Part shown: piece by piece, positions 1 to 10,018 of the stretch
How positions within the stretch are numbered: position 1 is the stretch's first letter
Layout of the letters: the number at the start of each line of letters is the position of its first letter
Assembly: GCF_025244745.1 (NCBI RefSeq)
Contig: NZ_CP104213.1
Span: 322,501-386,500, forward strand
Length of the DNA stretch: 64,000 bases
Source: Deinococcus rubellus
GTDB taxonomy: Bacteria > Deinococcota > Deinococci > Deinococcales > Deinococcaceae
Direction: 5' to 3'
The notes under the pieces: generated by a model
What the model saw: the letters and a program-made list of their open reading frames with translations, nothing else
The model's database searches: none
What the model was told of the DNA's origin: nothing
Position numbers and translations under genes: made by a program

Positions 1-212
1 AGAATCTGGTCCTCAATGGCGACGGCTTCGGGCCGGTATTCCTGAATCAGCCGGGTCACTTCAGCGTGGATGTACTGCAAGCGCCGGGGCATGATCCAGG
101 CCGATTCGGTGACGAGGCAGACGTGGTGGATGTGGCTGGCCTTGCGGGCCGTGCCGTCCACCAGGCCGATGCCGAGATTGGCGAGGCCGGGGTCGATGCC
201 GAGAACGATCAT
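1..212 (-). CDS. ruvC: Crossover junction endodeoxyribonuclease RuvC (3' part outside window)
   Basis: The first 70 residues are visible and begin MIVLGIDPGLANLGIGLVDG, the RNase H-fold beta hairpin of RuvC with the first catalytic aspartate (D7). The acidic residue in VAIEDQ further along fits the second catalytic position. RuvC resolves Holliday junctions in recombinational repair as a dimer working with RuvAB. A TATCCT box at 219-224 lies 6 nt before the ATG, which suggests a leaderless transcript. The gene runs off the left edge, so the C-terminal half and its acidic residues cannot be checked. The terminator at 244-273 separates it from the upstream ABC operon. Confidence 0.9.
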   Translation of the reverse strand, partial: MIVLGIDPGLANLGIGLVDGTARKASHIHHVCLVTESAWIMPRRLQYIHAEVTRLIQEYRPEAVAIEDQI

Positions 213-243
213 GCCGAGAGGATAGCGCTTCAGTTCTGAACAG

Positions 244-273
244 AAAAAACCCCCGACGCTCTGGCGACAGGGG
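244..273 (-). terminator. Rho-independent terminator of peptide ABC operon
   Basis: Read on the minus strand, CCCC and CGC arms pair with GCG and GGGG arms around a CAGA loop, with a small internal loop. Six T residues follow. It lies about 25 nt past the stop of the DppC-like permease gene. Confidence 0.6.
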
Positions 274-295
274 CAAGCTGAAAAATAAACGTGAT

Positions 296-1225
<930 letters not shown>

Positions 1226-1237
1226 CTTGTGGCTCCT

Positions 1238-2236
1238 TTACGAGTAGCGAATGCGTGGATCGATGGCCGCGTAGGCGAGATCAGTCAGCAGCTGAAACAC
1301 CACCGTCAGCACCGAGATGAAGGTCAGGGCGACCATTACCACGTTGAAATCCTTGCTGGTCAGCGCTTCCACGATCACCCGGCCCATGCCCGGCCACGAG
1401 AAGACCGTTTCGGTCAGGACTGCGCCGCCGAACAGGCCGGGAATCGAGAGGCCCAGTAAGGTCACGATAGGCAGCACCGCGTTTCTGAGGGCGTGGCGGT
1501 ACAGCACTTTACGACTTGACAAGCCCTTGGCCCGCGCCGTGCGAACGAAATCCTGATTCAGCACTTCCAGCATCGAAGCCCGCAGAAAGCGCAAGATCAC
1601 GGCGATCTCGCGCAGCATCAGAATACTCAGCGGCAAAATCAGATATCTGAGCTTGTCGGTCAGCACCGCCCAGAAACCCGCGTCGGGGGCCAGGTCGGGG
1701 CTGCCGAGTCCGCCGGGCGGCAGCGAGATCACACCATTGGTGATCTGCGGCAAATAGATGGCAAACAGCCACAGCGCCATCGCTCCGATCCAGAAGATGG
1801 GGGCGCTGAACGACACGAAGCTGAAAAACGTCAGCACATAATCGAGAAAGCTGTATTGCCGCACCGCCGAGAAGATGCCCAGCGGCACGGCGATCAGGGT
1901 GGAGAGAATCAGGGCGGGCAGGGTCAGCAGCAGAGTATTGGGCAGCCGTTCCTGAAAGACGTAGGCGGCGGCGGGCGCGCTAAAGGTCCGCGACCAGCCG
2001 AAATCGCCCTGTAAGGCGTGGGTCAGCCAGAACCAGTAGCGCAGGATAATCGGCTGGTCCAGGCCATAGGCGGCCCTGAGTCGAGCAATGTCCTCGGGCG
2101 TGATCTGCGAGTTGCCCAGGGTGAGCTGATCGACTGGGTCGCCGGGTTGCAGCGCCGTGAGCGTGAAGATGACCAGGCTGATGACCAGCAGCAGCGGAAT
2201 CATTTGCAGGATGCGCCGAAGCGCGTAATTGAACAT
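1238..2236 (-). CDS. Peptide/nickel-type ABC transporter permease (DppB/OppB family)
   Basis: 332 residues from the ATG giving [16 protein letters not shown], which has GGGAGA just upstream. A longer reading from TTG at 2248 would start inside that SD and is less likely. Typical DppB features are an N-terminal membrane helix, a large periplasmic loop, the sequence [12 protein letters not shown], and the EAA loop around [23 protein letters not shown]. It forms the membrane channel with the neighbouring DppC-like protein. Confidence 0.9.
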   Translation of the reverse strand: MFNYALRRILQMIPLLLVISLVIFTLTALQPGDPVDQLTLGNSQITPEDIARLRAAYGLDQPIILRYWFWLTHALQGDFGWSRTFSAPAAAYVFQERLPNTLLLTLPALILSTLIAVPLGIFSAVRQYSFLDYVLTFFSFVSFSAPIFWIGAMALWLFAIYLPQITNGVISLPPGGLGSPDLAPDAGFWAVLTDKLRYLILPLSILMLREIAVILRFLRASMLEVLNQDFVRTARAKGLSSRKVLYRHALRNAVLPIVTLLGLSIPGLFGGAVLTETVFSWPGMGRVIVEALTSKDFNVVMVALTFISVLTVVFQLLTDLAYAAIDPRIRYS

Positions 2237-2329
2237 GGCGTCTCCCAATCAGGCAAGGGGGCAGCGCAGGAACCTGAAAAGTGGGAGAGCGGCACACTCC
2301 GTCTCCCCCACTTTCCGCTGGCTCCGCCT

Positions 2330-4135
2330 TTACTTCTGCGTGTAGGTCTCGGCAGCTCCGCGCGAGGCCCAGCCCATCTGGGCAGCGTTCCATGAAGGGT
2401 AGAGGCTGTAAGCGGTGTAGGTGTAGTTGACCAGCCCCGGCACCTTGGTGTAGGGATTGGCGCGGAAATACAGTGGCAAGGAGGGCACCTCGTCAGTCCA
2501 GATGGCCTGCATCTTGTCGAACAGCTTGATGCGGGCGCTCAGGTCGAACTCGGTCTTGGCGTCGGTCCAGAGCTTATCGTAATCGGCATTCTTGAAGTTG
2601 GGGTAATTCTGGCCCGCGTAGGCGTTGTCCTTGCTGGGGATGAACTGTGAGGCCCACAGATCGCCGCGCTCCACGCTGGGGTCGTTGCTCCAGGCGTACA
2701 TGAACAGGTCCCACTTGCCCTCGGCGCTGCGCGGGGCGAAGTCGCCGGAAAAGACCACTGTGGAGGGGAAATTCTGGATGTTGACATCCACGCCGACGGC
2801 CTTCCACTGCGCCTGCAAGATCTGCTGGACGCGCTCGCGCAGCTTGTTTCCAGCAGTGGTGGTGAAGTTCAGCGACATCTTCTTGCCGTCTTTGGCCAGG
2901 ATGCCGTCGGGACCGGGCTTCCAACCGGCGGCGGCAAACAGGGCCTTGGCCTTGGCGGCGTCGTAGTTGTAGTCCTTGGCATCTTTCTTGTAGAGCTTGC
3001 CGATGGGGCTGACCCAGGTGTTGGACACCGGCTGCTTGCCCTCAAACAGCGCCTTGACCAGCGCAGCCCGGTCAATTGAATACAGCAGCGCTTGGCGCAC
3101 CCGCTTGTCGGTCAGGCCCAGGCTCTGGGCACGCGCCCCGACGTTGGCGATGTCGACGTGTTCCCAGGTGGCTCCCGGCACAAAGTAGGTCTTGTACTTG
3201 CCGCGCTCGCTGCGCTGCGCTTCAATCGCCTGGTCGAAGGTGAGGCCCACATATGAGAGGGCGTCGAGCTGGCCCGACAGAATATTGACCTTGAGGGTGT
3301 TGGTGTCGGCGATGAAGCGGTACTGCACCGTCTGGATGTACTTGTCGGCCCCACCCTTGGGGGTGATCCAGTAATTGGGGTTACGGGTCAGCACCAGGCT
3401 GTTTCCGGCCCGCCAGCTGGTCGGCTTGAACGGTCCCGACACCACTTTGGGCAGGCCACGCGAGGTGGTGAACTGGGCGATGAACTTGTTCCACTCATCG
3501 GTGATCTGCTTGGCCCCGGTCTTGGGATCGAGGTTCTTGGTCGCCGCGTCAAAGGCGCTCCAGGCTTTTTCCATCGCTGCGCTGGGGGCCGGGTTGAGGC
3601 CCACCGCCGAGGTGATCTGATCGGCAAACAGGTACGGCGGATCAAAGGTAACGGTAAAGGTGTTGGCGTTTTGCACCGTGATCTTGGCCTTGTCCCAGGG
3701 TTCACGGGTCGGCACCGGCACCCGGTCGTCTTGCTCGACCTTGAGCCAGAACTGGAAGTCCTTGGGCGTGATGGCCGTGCCGTCGCTCCACTTGGCGTCC
3801 TTGCGGATGCTGAAGGTCACGCTGTTGCGAATGACGTTGCCCTTGGCGTCCTTGACGATCTTGTAATCGCCGTTGGCCAGGCTCGGCACACGGGTGGCGA
3901 TCTCGGGATACAGGTCGCCGTTGTCGTCCTTGCCGATCAGGTGGGCTTCCATGAACCAGGTGATCTCGGTGGCAATGACCAGGTTGTTGGTGCGCCAGGG
4001 ATCGTTGATGTTGGGTGGTTCCTGCGACGTGCCGATGACCAACGAGTTATTGGCCTGCCCGGCCTGGGCCGTATTGAAGAGGGTCGAGCCGATCAGCAGG
4101 GCGGACACAGCGAGCCAGTTCTTGCGGTTCTTCAT
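2330..4135 (-). CDS. Peptide ABC transporter substrate-binding protein (SBP_bac_5 family)
   Basis: 601 residues starting [16 protein letters not shown] with a Sec signal peptide and a likely cut after AQA. The body has the family 5 solute-binding layout: EPPNINDPW near the N-terminus, [20 protein letters not shown], and [20 protein letters not shown] longer ORF start 33 nt upstream is rejected because GGAGG sits 6 nt before this ATG. It captures peptide-like solutes outside the membrane and feeds the two downstream permeases. It is preceded by a good sigma-70-type promoter at 4182-4210. Confidence 0.92.
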   Translation of the reverse strand: MKNRKNWLAVSALLIGSTLFNTAQAGQANNSLVIGTSQEPPNINDPWRTNNLVIATEITWFMEAHLIGKDDNGDLYPEIATRVPSLANGDYKIVKDAKGNVIRNSVTFSIRKDAKWSDGTAITPKDFQFWLKVEQDDRVPVPTREPWDKAKITVQNANTFTVTFDPPYLFADQITSAVGLNPAPSAAMEKAWSAFDAATKNLDPKTGAKQITDEWNKFIAQFTTSRGLPKVVSGPFKPTSWRAGNSLVLTRNPNYWITPKGGADKYIQTVQYRFIADTNTLKVNILSGQLDALSYVGLTFDQAIEAQRSERGKYKTYFVPGATWEHVDIANVGARAQSLGLTDKRVRQALLYSIDRAALVKALFEGKQPVSNTWVSPIGKLYKKDAKDYNYDAAKAKALFAAAGWKPGPDGILAKDGKKMSLNFTTTAGNKLRERVQQILQAQWKAVGVDVNIQNFPSTVVFSGDFAPRSAEGKWDLFMYAWSNDPSVERGDLWASQFIPSKDNAYAGQNYPNFKNADYDKLWTDAKTEFDLSARIKLFDKMQAIWTDEVPSLPLYFRANPYTKVPGLVNYTYTAYSLYPSWNAAQMGWASRGAAETYTQK

Positions 4136-4181
4136 AAGCCTCCAAAACGCTTTTGAGCGCCGATACACGGTTAATTCGGCA

Positions 4182-4210
4182 AGACTATGAAGAAACCTTT
4201 ACTTCGTCAA
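4182..4210 (-). promoter_or_regulatory. Sigma-70-type promoter of the peptide ABC operon
   Basis: On the minus strand, -35 TTGACG (4205-4210) and -10 TAGTCT (4182-4187) are separated by exactly 17 bp. The predicted 5' leader is about 40 nt and ends in GGAGG and the ATG of the binding protein at 4135. Confidence 0.7.
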
Positions 4211-4242
4211 GTGCGTCACGATTTTGCCGGGTGAGTAGGCAA

Positions 4243-4264
4243 CAAAAAAAGAGGCCGAAGCCTC
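4243..4264 (-). terminator. Rho-independent terminator after the Fe-S carrier gene
   Basis: On the minus strand the hairpin GAGGC-TTCG-GCCTC is followed by seven T residues, about 27 nt past the stop codon of the A-type carrier gene. The UUCG-type tetraloop and T tract make this a textbook terminator. Confidence 0.9.
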
Positions 4265-4290
4265 CCTTGATCGGTCCAACGGATGGATTG

Positions 4291-4695
4291 TTAGTGGCTG
4301 CCGCAGCCCGACGAGCCCTCGCCGTCCTGGGCCGCCGAGCCGTCGGTGCGAAACGAGCTGCCGCAGCCGCAGGCCGAGGTGGCGTTGGGATTATTCACCG
4401 TAAAGCCGCCGCCCATCATATTTTCGACATAGTCGATTTCCGCGCCCTGCACCAGCGGCAGGCTCATCCGGTCCACGATCAGTTTCACGCCCCGGTCAAA
4501 CAGGATGGTGTCGCCGTCCAGTTCACGGTCGTCAATCGCCATGCCGTACTGGTAGCCGCTGCACCCACCGCTCTTGATGAAGAGGCGCACGCCCGCGTTG
4601 TCCTTACCGCTGCTTCCAATGACCGACAGGGCGCGGGCGGCTCCGACCTCACTGATGCCGATGGGATTGGTCGTGGGTTCAAGGGTCTGAGTCAT
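4291..4695 (-). CDS. A-type iron-sulfur cluster carrier (HesB/IscA/ErpA family)
   Basis: 134 residues. The HesB domain (about 12-117) carries the three conserved cysteines in [10 protein letters not shown] and ACGCGSSF, which bind a transferred Fe-S cluster. The protein is longer than a usual A-type carrier of about 107-120 residues: a polar tail ends SSGCGSH and so adds a fourth cysteine and a histidine. TATCCT at 4702-4707, 6 nt before the ATG, suggests a leaderless mRNA. Which paralogue it matches (ErpA, SufA or IscA) is not decided here; no suf or isc genes adjoin it. Confidence 0.88.
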   Translation of the reverse strand: MTQTLEPTTNPIGISEVGAARALSVIGSSGKDNAGVRLFIKSGGCSGYQYGMAIDDRELDGDTILFDRGVKLIVDRMSLPLVQGAEIDYVENMMGGGFTVNNPNATSACGCGSSFRTDGSAAQDGEGSSGCGSH

Positions 4696-4763
4696 GCCAT
4701 CAGGATACGCCTCGCTGCTTTAGAAAATAGTGTGTAGAGCACAGGCGAGCGTTTCGTTATCCC

Positions 4764-5429
4764 TCAGTCGGGTGCATCGTTCTCGTCCAGCTGGACCAGC
4801 ACTGTCTGAATCAAATAAGGCTGACTGCCAGGGGTACGGGACGAAGTCAGCAGGAGCGCCCGCGCTTCGTCGAACTTGGTCTTGACGGCCTCAGCCTGCG
4901 CCGAAGTCAGCCACTGCACACCCACGAAATCGCCGCCGCGCCGGGTCAGGGCCGGCCTCTCCTGGGCACTGGGCACATCGGATTCATAATTGACCTCACC
5001 GCGCTCATCCCGGTAGATCACCCGTCCAACCAACTGCCTGCGGGTCAGGGTACGGGCCAGAGCACGGATACGCAGACGATCATGGGGCCGCATTTGGGCG
5101 GCGAGTTCGGCCTCCACGTCCTCGAACGGCGTCAGATGAAATGGCACCCGGAAACCGCCCGGCGCAGTGTAAAGGCGAATGGCCCGGCCATCCCGCTTTT
5201 GCTCACCCGCCGCAGACAGCAGCCCCACCGCCACGAACTGCCGCACCCGGTAGAGCATCCGCTCGGTGCTGACCCCGGCCTCGCGTGCCGCCTGCGCCGC
5301 GCCCAATGTGCGGCCCAGGAACGGCTCCAGATGGCGCAGCGCCGCCCGGTCACTCAGGAGCCGCGCCTGCTGAGGGGTGGTAGCCGTAAACCACTCGCCC
5401 CCGTAGCTTCCCAAAATGGTGTGTGGCAT
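4764..5429 (-). CDS. Winged-helix domain protein, probable transcriptional regulator
   Basis: 221 residues from the ATG at 5429 (MPHTILGSYGG). A TAGGCT box ends 7 nt before it, which favours it over the GTG at 5459. Residues around 30-75 form an ArsR-like winged helix: LRHLEPFLGRTLGAAQAAREAG, then a recognition helix near STERMLYRVRQF. Then comes a basic wing near KRDGRAIRLY. The rest is a helical domain of unknown role. It diverges from an MFS exporter gene with the two promoters overlapping, which suggests local control of that pump. This is inferred from position only. Confidence 0.7.
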   Translation of the reverse strand: MPHTILGSYGGEWFTATTPQQARLLSDRAALRHLEPFLGRTLGAAQAAREAGVSTERMLYRVRQFVAVGLLSAAGEQKRDGRAIRLYTAPGGFRVPFHLTPFEDVEAELAAQMRPHDRLRIRALARTLTRRQLVGRVIYRDERGEVNYESDVPSAQERPALTRRGGDFVGVQWLTSAQAEAVKTKFDEARALLLTSSRTPGSQPYLIQTVLVQLDENDAPD

Positions 5430-5459
5430 TTTCGGTAGCCTAGCGCCAAAGCTGAACAC

Positions 5460-6662
5460 ATGACCGATGCAGTGATCGACATCCCTACTCCCAGCTTGCC
5501 GCGCCCGTTCTGGACCTACTGGCTGGGTTTACTGGCCTCGAACCTCGGTGACGCAGTTGTGTCTGTGGCGCTGCCGTTTCTGGCGCTGGGCACGCTGCCG
5601 CAAGGAAGCAAACGGGGCGCTGCCGCCATCGGGCTGGTGGTGCTGGCGCTCAGCGTGCCGCGCTTCTTCGCGCCGCTGCTGGGCGGGCTGGCCGACCGCT
5701 GGCCGCCGCGCACGCTGCTGAGCCTCGGCGCGGTGCTCAGAGCGGCGGGGGTGGCGGGCGTGGGACTGCTGGCGTTGCACGGCGGATCAAACTTAAATGT
5801 GGTGGCGGGCTTGGCTTTCATTCTGGGCCTGCTTACCAGCCTCAGCTTTACGGCCCAGAGCGCGATGGTGCCGCGCCTGGTGGCCCCCGAACACCTGCCC
5901 CGCGCCAACAGTTTGACCAGCGCGGCCATGATGGGCGCGCCGCTCGTCGGCTACGGACTGGGCGGTTTTGGGGCAGCCCACTGGGGCGCAGGCACAACGG
6001 TATTGATCGGCGCGGCATTGACGGCCCTGCTGCTGCTCGGCGCACTGGCCCTGCCGCCCCTACCCGGCGCGTCCAGCGGGAAGCTGAACCTGCTGGACGA
6101 TCTCCGGCTGAGTCTGGATGTGATCCGCCGGAGTCCGCTGCTGGCGCTGTTCGCCATGAACTTCGCGCTGAATCTGGCCCTGAACATCATGAACGTCCGT
6201 GTGCCGCTGCATATGCTGGCCTTCGGACGCGGGCCCGCCGACTACGCCATCTTTGAAATGCTGCTCTCCGGCGGCGTGCTGCTGGGCATCGCTCTGGTCG
6301 GGCCGCTCTCGGCACGGTTCTCGCTGGACCGCCTGATTGGCGGGGGGCGCTTCGTTCTGGTTCTCGGCACGGCAGGCTTTATTCTCGGCGGCGTGTGGCC
6401 CTGGTGGGCAGCGGCAGGCGTCTTCGGCCTGGGGCTGGGCCTGCTGGAAGTGGTCACCACCACCCGCATTCAGGGCCTGATCTCCTCCGAGATGCGCGGG
6501 CGCGTCATCGGCAGCGTCATGGCCTTCAACGCGCTGGGCCTCACCCTCGGCGCGGGGCTGGCCGCGCGCAGCATTCCCACCTCGGCCCTGATGCTGGGTC
6601 TGACCGGCGTGCTGGCGCTGCTGACCTTACTGTGGCCGCTGGCGGTGCGGCGCGCAGCTTAA
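5460..6662 (+). CDS. MFS transporter (12-TM efflux-type)
   Basis: 400 residues, nearly all hydrophobic, with about 12 membrane helices. The sequence GGLADRWPPRTLL after helix 2 matches the MFS motif A loop, and RLVAPEHLPRANSL lies between helices 4 and 5, as in MFS_3/enterobactin exporter-like pumps. It probably exports drugs or small metabolites. The divergent winged-helix gene is a candidate regulator. It ends 4 nt inside the 3' end of the convergent permease gene (stop region 6659-6662). Confidence 0.85.
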   Translation: MTDAVIDIPTPSLPRPFWTYWLGLLASNLGDAVVSVALPFLALGTLPQGSKRGAAAIGLVVLALSVPRFFAPLLGGLADRWPPRTLLSLGAVLRAAGVAGVGLLALHGGSNLNVVAGLAFILGLLTSLSFTAQSAMVPRLVAPEHLPRANSLTSAAMMGAPLVGYGLGGFGAAHWGAGTTVLIGAALTALLLLGALALPPLPGASSGKLNLLDDLRLSLDVIRRSPLLALFAMNFALNLALNIMNVRVPLHMLAFGRGPADYAIFEMLLSGGVLLGIALVGPLSARFSLDRLIGGGRFVLVLGTAGFILGGVWPWWAAAGVFGLGLGLLEVVTTTRIQGLISSEMRGRVIGSVMAFNALGLTLGAGLAARSIPTSALMLGLTGVLALLTLLWPLAVRRAA

Positions 6663-7327
6663 GCCGCTCCCCTGGAGAGCCGCACCTCCAGCCGCCGCTG
6701 CACCAGTTCCAGCAAGCTGCTGACGGCCCAGTAGATCAGCGCCGCCGCCAGGTACGGCCCGAACGGCTCGAAGGTGCGGGCGATCACCAGTTGGGCGCTT
6801 CTGAGCAGTTCCACCACCGTGATGACCGATACCAGCGAGGTGTCTTTCACCAGCCCGATCAGGCTGTTGCCGAGGCTGGGCAGGGCCACCCGCGCCGCCT
6901 GCGGCAAGACGATCAGTTGCATGGCCTGAAGGCGGCTGAGGCCCAGGCTGTAGGCCGCTTCGCGCTGGCCGCGCGGAATACTCAGGATGGCGGCGCGCAT
7001 CGTCTCGGATAGGTAGGCAGCGGCATTGAGCGTGAGCGCCAGCACCCCGCCCACCACCGGGCTGAGCGTCAGACCCAGACTGGGCAGGCCGTAATAGATC
7101 ACGAAAATCTGCACCAGCAGCGGTGTGCCGCGAATGAACGAGACATAGAGCGACGCCAGCCACTTCAGCCAGCCGGGGGCATAGAGCCGCAGCATGGCCA
7201 CCAGGAGGCCCAGCGGCAACCCCAGCACCATCGCCGCCAGCGCGAACCCAATGGTCAGCCGGGTGCCGAGGAGCAGCGTGGGCAGGGCGGCCCAGGCACT
7301 TTGCAGAATGGGAATCAGGGTGTCCAT
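6659..7327 (-). CDS. Polar amino acid ABC transporter permease (HisM/GlnP family)
   Basis: 222 residues. The His/Glu/Gln/Arg permease family pattern is clear: SFIRGTPLLVQIFVIYYGLP after helix 2, the EAA loop AAYSLGLSRLQAMQLIVLPQA, and SLIGLVKDTSLVSVITVVEL. It forms the inner-membrane channel for amino-acid uptake, probably as a homodimer. GGAG lies 6 nt before the ATG. It follows the binding-protein gene on the same strand after a 119-nt spacer that holds a strong hairpin. The ATPase subunit is not next to it. Confidence 0.9.
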   Translation of the reverse strand: MDTLIPILQSAWAALPTLLLGTRLTIGFALAAMVLGLPLGLLVAMLRLYAPGWLKWLASLYVSFIRGTPLLVQIFVIYYGLPSLGLTLSPVVGGVLALTLNAAAYLSETMRAAILSIPRGQREAAYSLGLSRLQAMQLIVLPQAARVALPSLGNSLIGLVKDTSLVSVITVVELLRSAQLVIARTFEPFGPYLAAALIYWAVSSLLELVQRRLEVRLSRGAA

Positions 7328-7388
7328 GGGTTCTCCAGGGGAAGTGCCGTGTTCATCTTACAGAGGCCCGGCCCCACCAAAGCAAACC

Positions 7389-7431
7389 GCCCCGCAGCGC
7401 TGGGCCGGGGCAAGCGGCGTTGCTGCGGGGC
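7389..7431. other. Intercistronic hairpin between amino-acid binding protein and permease
   Basis: A perfect 10-bp inverted repeat, GCCCCGCAGC at 7389-7398 and GCTGCGGGGC at 7422-7431, lies in the 119-nt gap just after the binding-protein stop. There is no T tract, so it is more likely a processing or stabilising element that lets the binding protein be made in excess than a full terminator. Confidence 0.5.
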
Positions 7432-7446
7432 TGAGGATCACTCACT

Positions 7447-8223
7447 TCACGGTTTGCTGACGTCCTGACCGAACCACTGGCGGCTGATCTTGGCATACGT
7501 GCCATCGGCCTTGATCTGCAACAGGGCCTTGTCAATAGCCGCTTTCAGGCCGGTGTTGGTCTTCTTGATGGCAATGCCCACCGCTTCCGGCTGGCCGATG
7601 ACGCCCGCGCCTTTAATCGGCAGATTCTGCGACTTGATCAGGTAGCCGACCAGCAGACGGTCATTGTAGGCGGCGTCCAAGCGTCCGGCGGCCAAGTCAG
7701 CGAGGTACTCGGGCGCACCGGGATAGGTCACCACGTTGATGCCACCTGCCTGGGTGAGCTGCTGCTCGAAGTTGCTGCCCAGGCCCACGCCCACGCGCTT
7801 GCCCTTGAGGTCGGCCAGTGTCTTGGGCGCAAAGCTGCCGCTCTTTTTTACGATGATCTGCGGCGAGGAGTAGGCGTAGGGCGCACTGAAGGCAATGGCT
7901 TTCTGGCGCTCCGGCGTAATGCCGATCTGGTTGACGATCACGTCGTACTTGTTGGCCTGCAGGCCCGCCAGGATGCCGCTGAACTCGGTCAGCACGAACT
8001 GGGACTTGAGGCCGAGCTTGGCCGCCACAGCTCTGGCAATGTCCACATCGAAGCCGGTCAGGTTGCCCTGGGCATCTTTGTAGGTAAACGGCGGATAGGT
8101 GCCCTCCATACCGATGGTGAGGGTACCGGGCGTGATGATGCCGAGGTTGGTGGTACTGGGGGCAGCCTGGGCAGTGAAGCTGGCAGTCAACAGTGTGGCC
8201 GCGAGCAAAGTCAATGAACGCAT
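7447..8223 (-). CDS. Amino acid ABC transporter substrate-binding protein (SBP_bac_3)
   Basis: 258 residues with a Sec signal peptide (MRSLTLLAATLLTASFTAQA, cut near residue 20). Family 3 motifs are visible: MEGTYPPFTYKDAQGNLTGFDVDIARAVA and GSNFEQQL in the second lobe. It binds an amino acid such as cystine, glutamine or a related polar one; the sequence does not settle which. AGGAG precedes the ATG by 6 nt. The leader has a palindrome at 8251-8267 and a promoter at 8283-8311. Confidence 0.9.
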   Translation of the reverse strand: MRSLTLLAATLLTASFTAQAAPSTTNLGIITPGTLTIGMEGTYPPFTYKDAQGNLTGFDVDIARAVAAKLGLKSQFVLTEFSGILAGLQANKYDVIVNQIGITPERQKAIAFSAPYAYSSPQIIVKKSGSFAPKTLADLKGKRVGVGLGSNFEQQLTQAGGINVVTYPGAPEYLADLAAGRLDAAYNDRLLVGYLIKSQNLPIKGAGVIGQPEAVGIAIKKTNTGLKAAIDKALLQIKADGTYAKISRQWFGQDVSKP

Positions 8224-8250
8224 ATCAAGTCTCCTATCGAGTGGGTGATG

Positions 8251-8267
8251 GCTGACATGCTGTCAGC
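8251..8267. promoter_or_regulatory. Palindrome in the leader of the amino-acid ABC operon
   Basis: GCTGACA-TGC-TGTCAGC, a perfect 7-bp inverted repeat with a 3-nt centre, lies between the promoter and the SD. It could be a repressor operator just past the start site, or an RNA hairpin in the leader. Confidence 0.5.
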
Positions 8268-8282
8268 ACCGAGATAGTGTTT

Positions 8283-8311
8283 ACTCTACACCTGTTGACC
8301 TGTTTTGTAAA
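8283..8311 (-). promoter_or_regulatory. Sigma-70-type promoter of the amino-acid ABC operon
   Basis: On the minus strand, -35 TTTACA (8306-8311) and -10 TAGAGT (8283-8288) are spaced 17 bp. The start site would fall about 8276, giving a leader of about 50 nt that contains the palindrome at 8251-8267. Confidence 0.65.
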
Positions 8312-8354
8312 CTGATAGATTTTGCAAAGCGTTCACATAGATCTGAACCGGCCC

Positions 8355-9068
8355 TCAGACACGCAGATCTTCCTCATTGGTCAGCAAGTCCACCGCGCCG
8401 GAGCCGATCTCGTAGAAGCCACCGATCACCTGAATCTGGCCACGCCGCTCGGCCTCAGCAATCACGTCCTGCCCACGCAGAGCGGCGACCTGATAGCGCA
8501 CGTTGTTGATGACCGCCTCGCGCATCCGGGCTTTCTTGTCGCGGATCGGCGGCAGGTTGACCAGGCTCGGCTGAATGCTGCGGATCAACCCTCTCAGGGC
8601 CGGCGGCTCGGCCAGAATGTCGGCTTCCGGAAGGAGGGCGGCAGTGACGGCCCCGCAGCCCTCATGGCCCAGCACCACCAGCAGGTGAATGTCGAGGTGC
8701 AGGATGGCGTATTCCAGCGTGGCGAGGCCGCTGTCGTCCATCACGTTGCCCGCCACCCGCACCACGAAGAGGTGGCCGAAGCCCTGATCGAACACCAGTT
8801 CCACCGGCACCCGGCTGTCCGAGCAGGCCAGTATGGCGGCAAAGGGGGTCTGCCCCATGATCTGGGCGCGGCGCTCGTTGGCTCCCAGTTCGGGACGCGA
8901 CGCCTCACCGGAAAAGAAGCGGGCGTTGCCGTCTTGCAGGGCCTGAATGGCAGCGCTGGGCGACCGCACATCGGCATGCTTGAGGCTGGCGATCTCCTGC
9001 ATGCTGGGGCCGCGCCGGATGGCGTCGAGCAGGCGGCGCTCCACCTCGCGGGGGTCTAGTTCACTCAT
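8355..9068 (-). CDS. Beta-class carbonic anhydrase
   Basis: 237 residues. The zinc site is intact: CSDSR (Cys and the Asp-Arg dyad) near residue 82 and HEGCG (His, Cys) near residue 134. The enzyme interconverts CO2 and bicarbonate in the cytoplasm. Its product bicarbonate feeds carboxylases such as acetyl-CoA carboxylase, whose carboxyltransferase genes lie elsewhere in this window. It is monocistronic and divergent from the small gene at 9136. A TAGACT box lies about 20 nt upstream of the ATG. Confidence 0.93.
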   Translation of the reverse strand: MSELDPREVERRLLDAIRRGPSMQEIASLKHADVRSPSAAIQALQDGNARFFSGEASRPELGANERRAQIMGQTPFAAILACSDSRVPVELVFDQGFGHLFVVRVAGNVMDDSGLATLEYAILHLDIHLLVVLGHEGCGAVTAALLPEADILAEPPALRGLIRSIQPSLVNLPPIRDKKARMREAVINNVRYQVAALRGQDVIAEAERRGQIQVIGGFYEIGSGAVDLLTNEEDLRV

Positions 9069-9135
9069 GGGGGTCGCTCACGCCGCGTAGTCTAGAGCGT
9101 GCTGTCTGGCAAGCCGGGCGTTTAGGATAGGCAGC

Positions 9136-9519
9136 ATGACTGACGGGCCGCTCGATCCCGAAACGCCGCCGACGCTGGGTGAACTGCTGGAGCGCTACGC
9201 CACCCTGCGCGACACTTTGCTGGGCCTGGAAGCCGAGAAGATTGAACTGGGCGAGGTCATCAAGGCCGCCCTGCTGCGCGGAGAGAGGGCCGAGACCGAT
9301 CTCTACCGCTCCAGTATCAAGGTGCAGCGCCGCCTGGAATACCCGCTGGAGCGCTTCCGCGAGGTGTTCGGCGACGCTGCCACGCTGGAAGTCGCCAGCA
9401 TCGACAAGAAAAAAGCCGAGGCGCTGGCCCGCGCCGGAGACCTCGACGGTGAAAAACTGCGGGACATCGCTCTGGTCAGGGAGATTCAGGCTTTGGTGCT
9501 GACGGCGAAGGGGGGTTGA
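9136..9519 (+). CDS. Conserved hypothetical protein, helical
   Basis: 127 residues, not recognised. It is charged and largely helical. A first helix (LGELLERYATLRDTLLGLEAEKIELGEVIKAAL) looks coiled-coil-like, and a lysine-rich stretch, IDKKKAEALARAGD, follows. No signal peptide or membrane segment is present. A TAGGAT box ends 7 nt before the ATG, consistent with leaderless expression. The last 44 nt overlap the 3' end of the convergent GNAT gene. Codon use looks like its neighbours. Confidence 0.7.
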   Translation: MTDGPLDPETPPTLGELLERYATLRDTLLGLEAEKIELGEVIKAALLRGERAETDLYRSSIKVQRRLEYPLERFREVFGDAATLEVASIDKKKAEALARAGDLDGEKLRDIALVREIQALVLTAKGG

Positions 9520-10018
9520 TTGCTCGCCAGAGACTGAGTTCCACCGTCACCACGTCCAGCCATTCGCCGTCCAGTTGGGCGTGCCGCAGGTGGGTGCCGA
9601 CCTCCCTAAATCCCGCCTTGCGGTGAGCGGCCCGGCTGGCACTGTTGCGGACGAACACCCGGCTGGTCAGCTTATGAAACCCAGCGGCGCGGGCGGCCTC
9701 CTGCAAGGCCAGCAGCAGCGCCGCGCCGTATCCCCGGCCCTGCGCCTCCGGGGCCACATAGACGCCGTGATCCAGAATGCCCGCGTAGCATTCCCGGTTA
9801 CTGTACTCGCCGCCGCGCGCGAAGCCCAGCACCGAGCCGCCCTTCTGCAATACCAGGCAGGGGCCAGGGCCAGCCAGCCAGCCGCGCAGGTCGTCTGGAA
9901 CTCTCAGGCGCGTCTCGAAGGTGGCGTTGCGGCCCAGGATTCCGGCATTGTAAATGCGGGCCAGGGTGGGCAAATCAGGCTCGGCAGCAGGACGGATCAG
10001 GGCCGCCACCTCAGACAA
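9476..10018 (-). CDS. GNAT-family N-acetyltransferase (phosphinothricin acetyltransferase-like)
   Basis: 180 residues. [22 protein letters not shown] near the N-terminus is typical of the PAT/YwnH group. [21 protein letters not shown] gives the acetyl-CoA pyrophosphate loop Q-x-x-G-x-G. The substrate is unknown. The start overlaps the last 8 nt of the aminotransferase gene, and TTG at 10018 or GTG at 10009 are both possible, so the two genes are probably translationally coupled. The 3' end overlaps the convergent gene at 9136. Confidence 0.85.
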   Translation of the reverse strand: MSEVAALIRPAAEPDLPTLARIYNAGILGRNATFETRLRVPDDLRGWLAGPGPCLVLQKGGSVLGFARGGEYSNRECYAGILDHGVYVAPEAQGRGYGAALLLALQEAARAAGFHKLTSRVFVRNSASRAAHRKAGFREVGTHLRHAQLDGEWLDVVTVELSLWRAINPPSPSAPKPESP

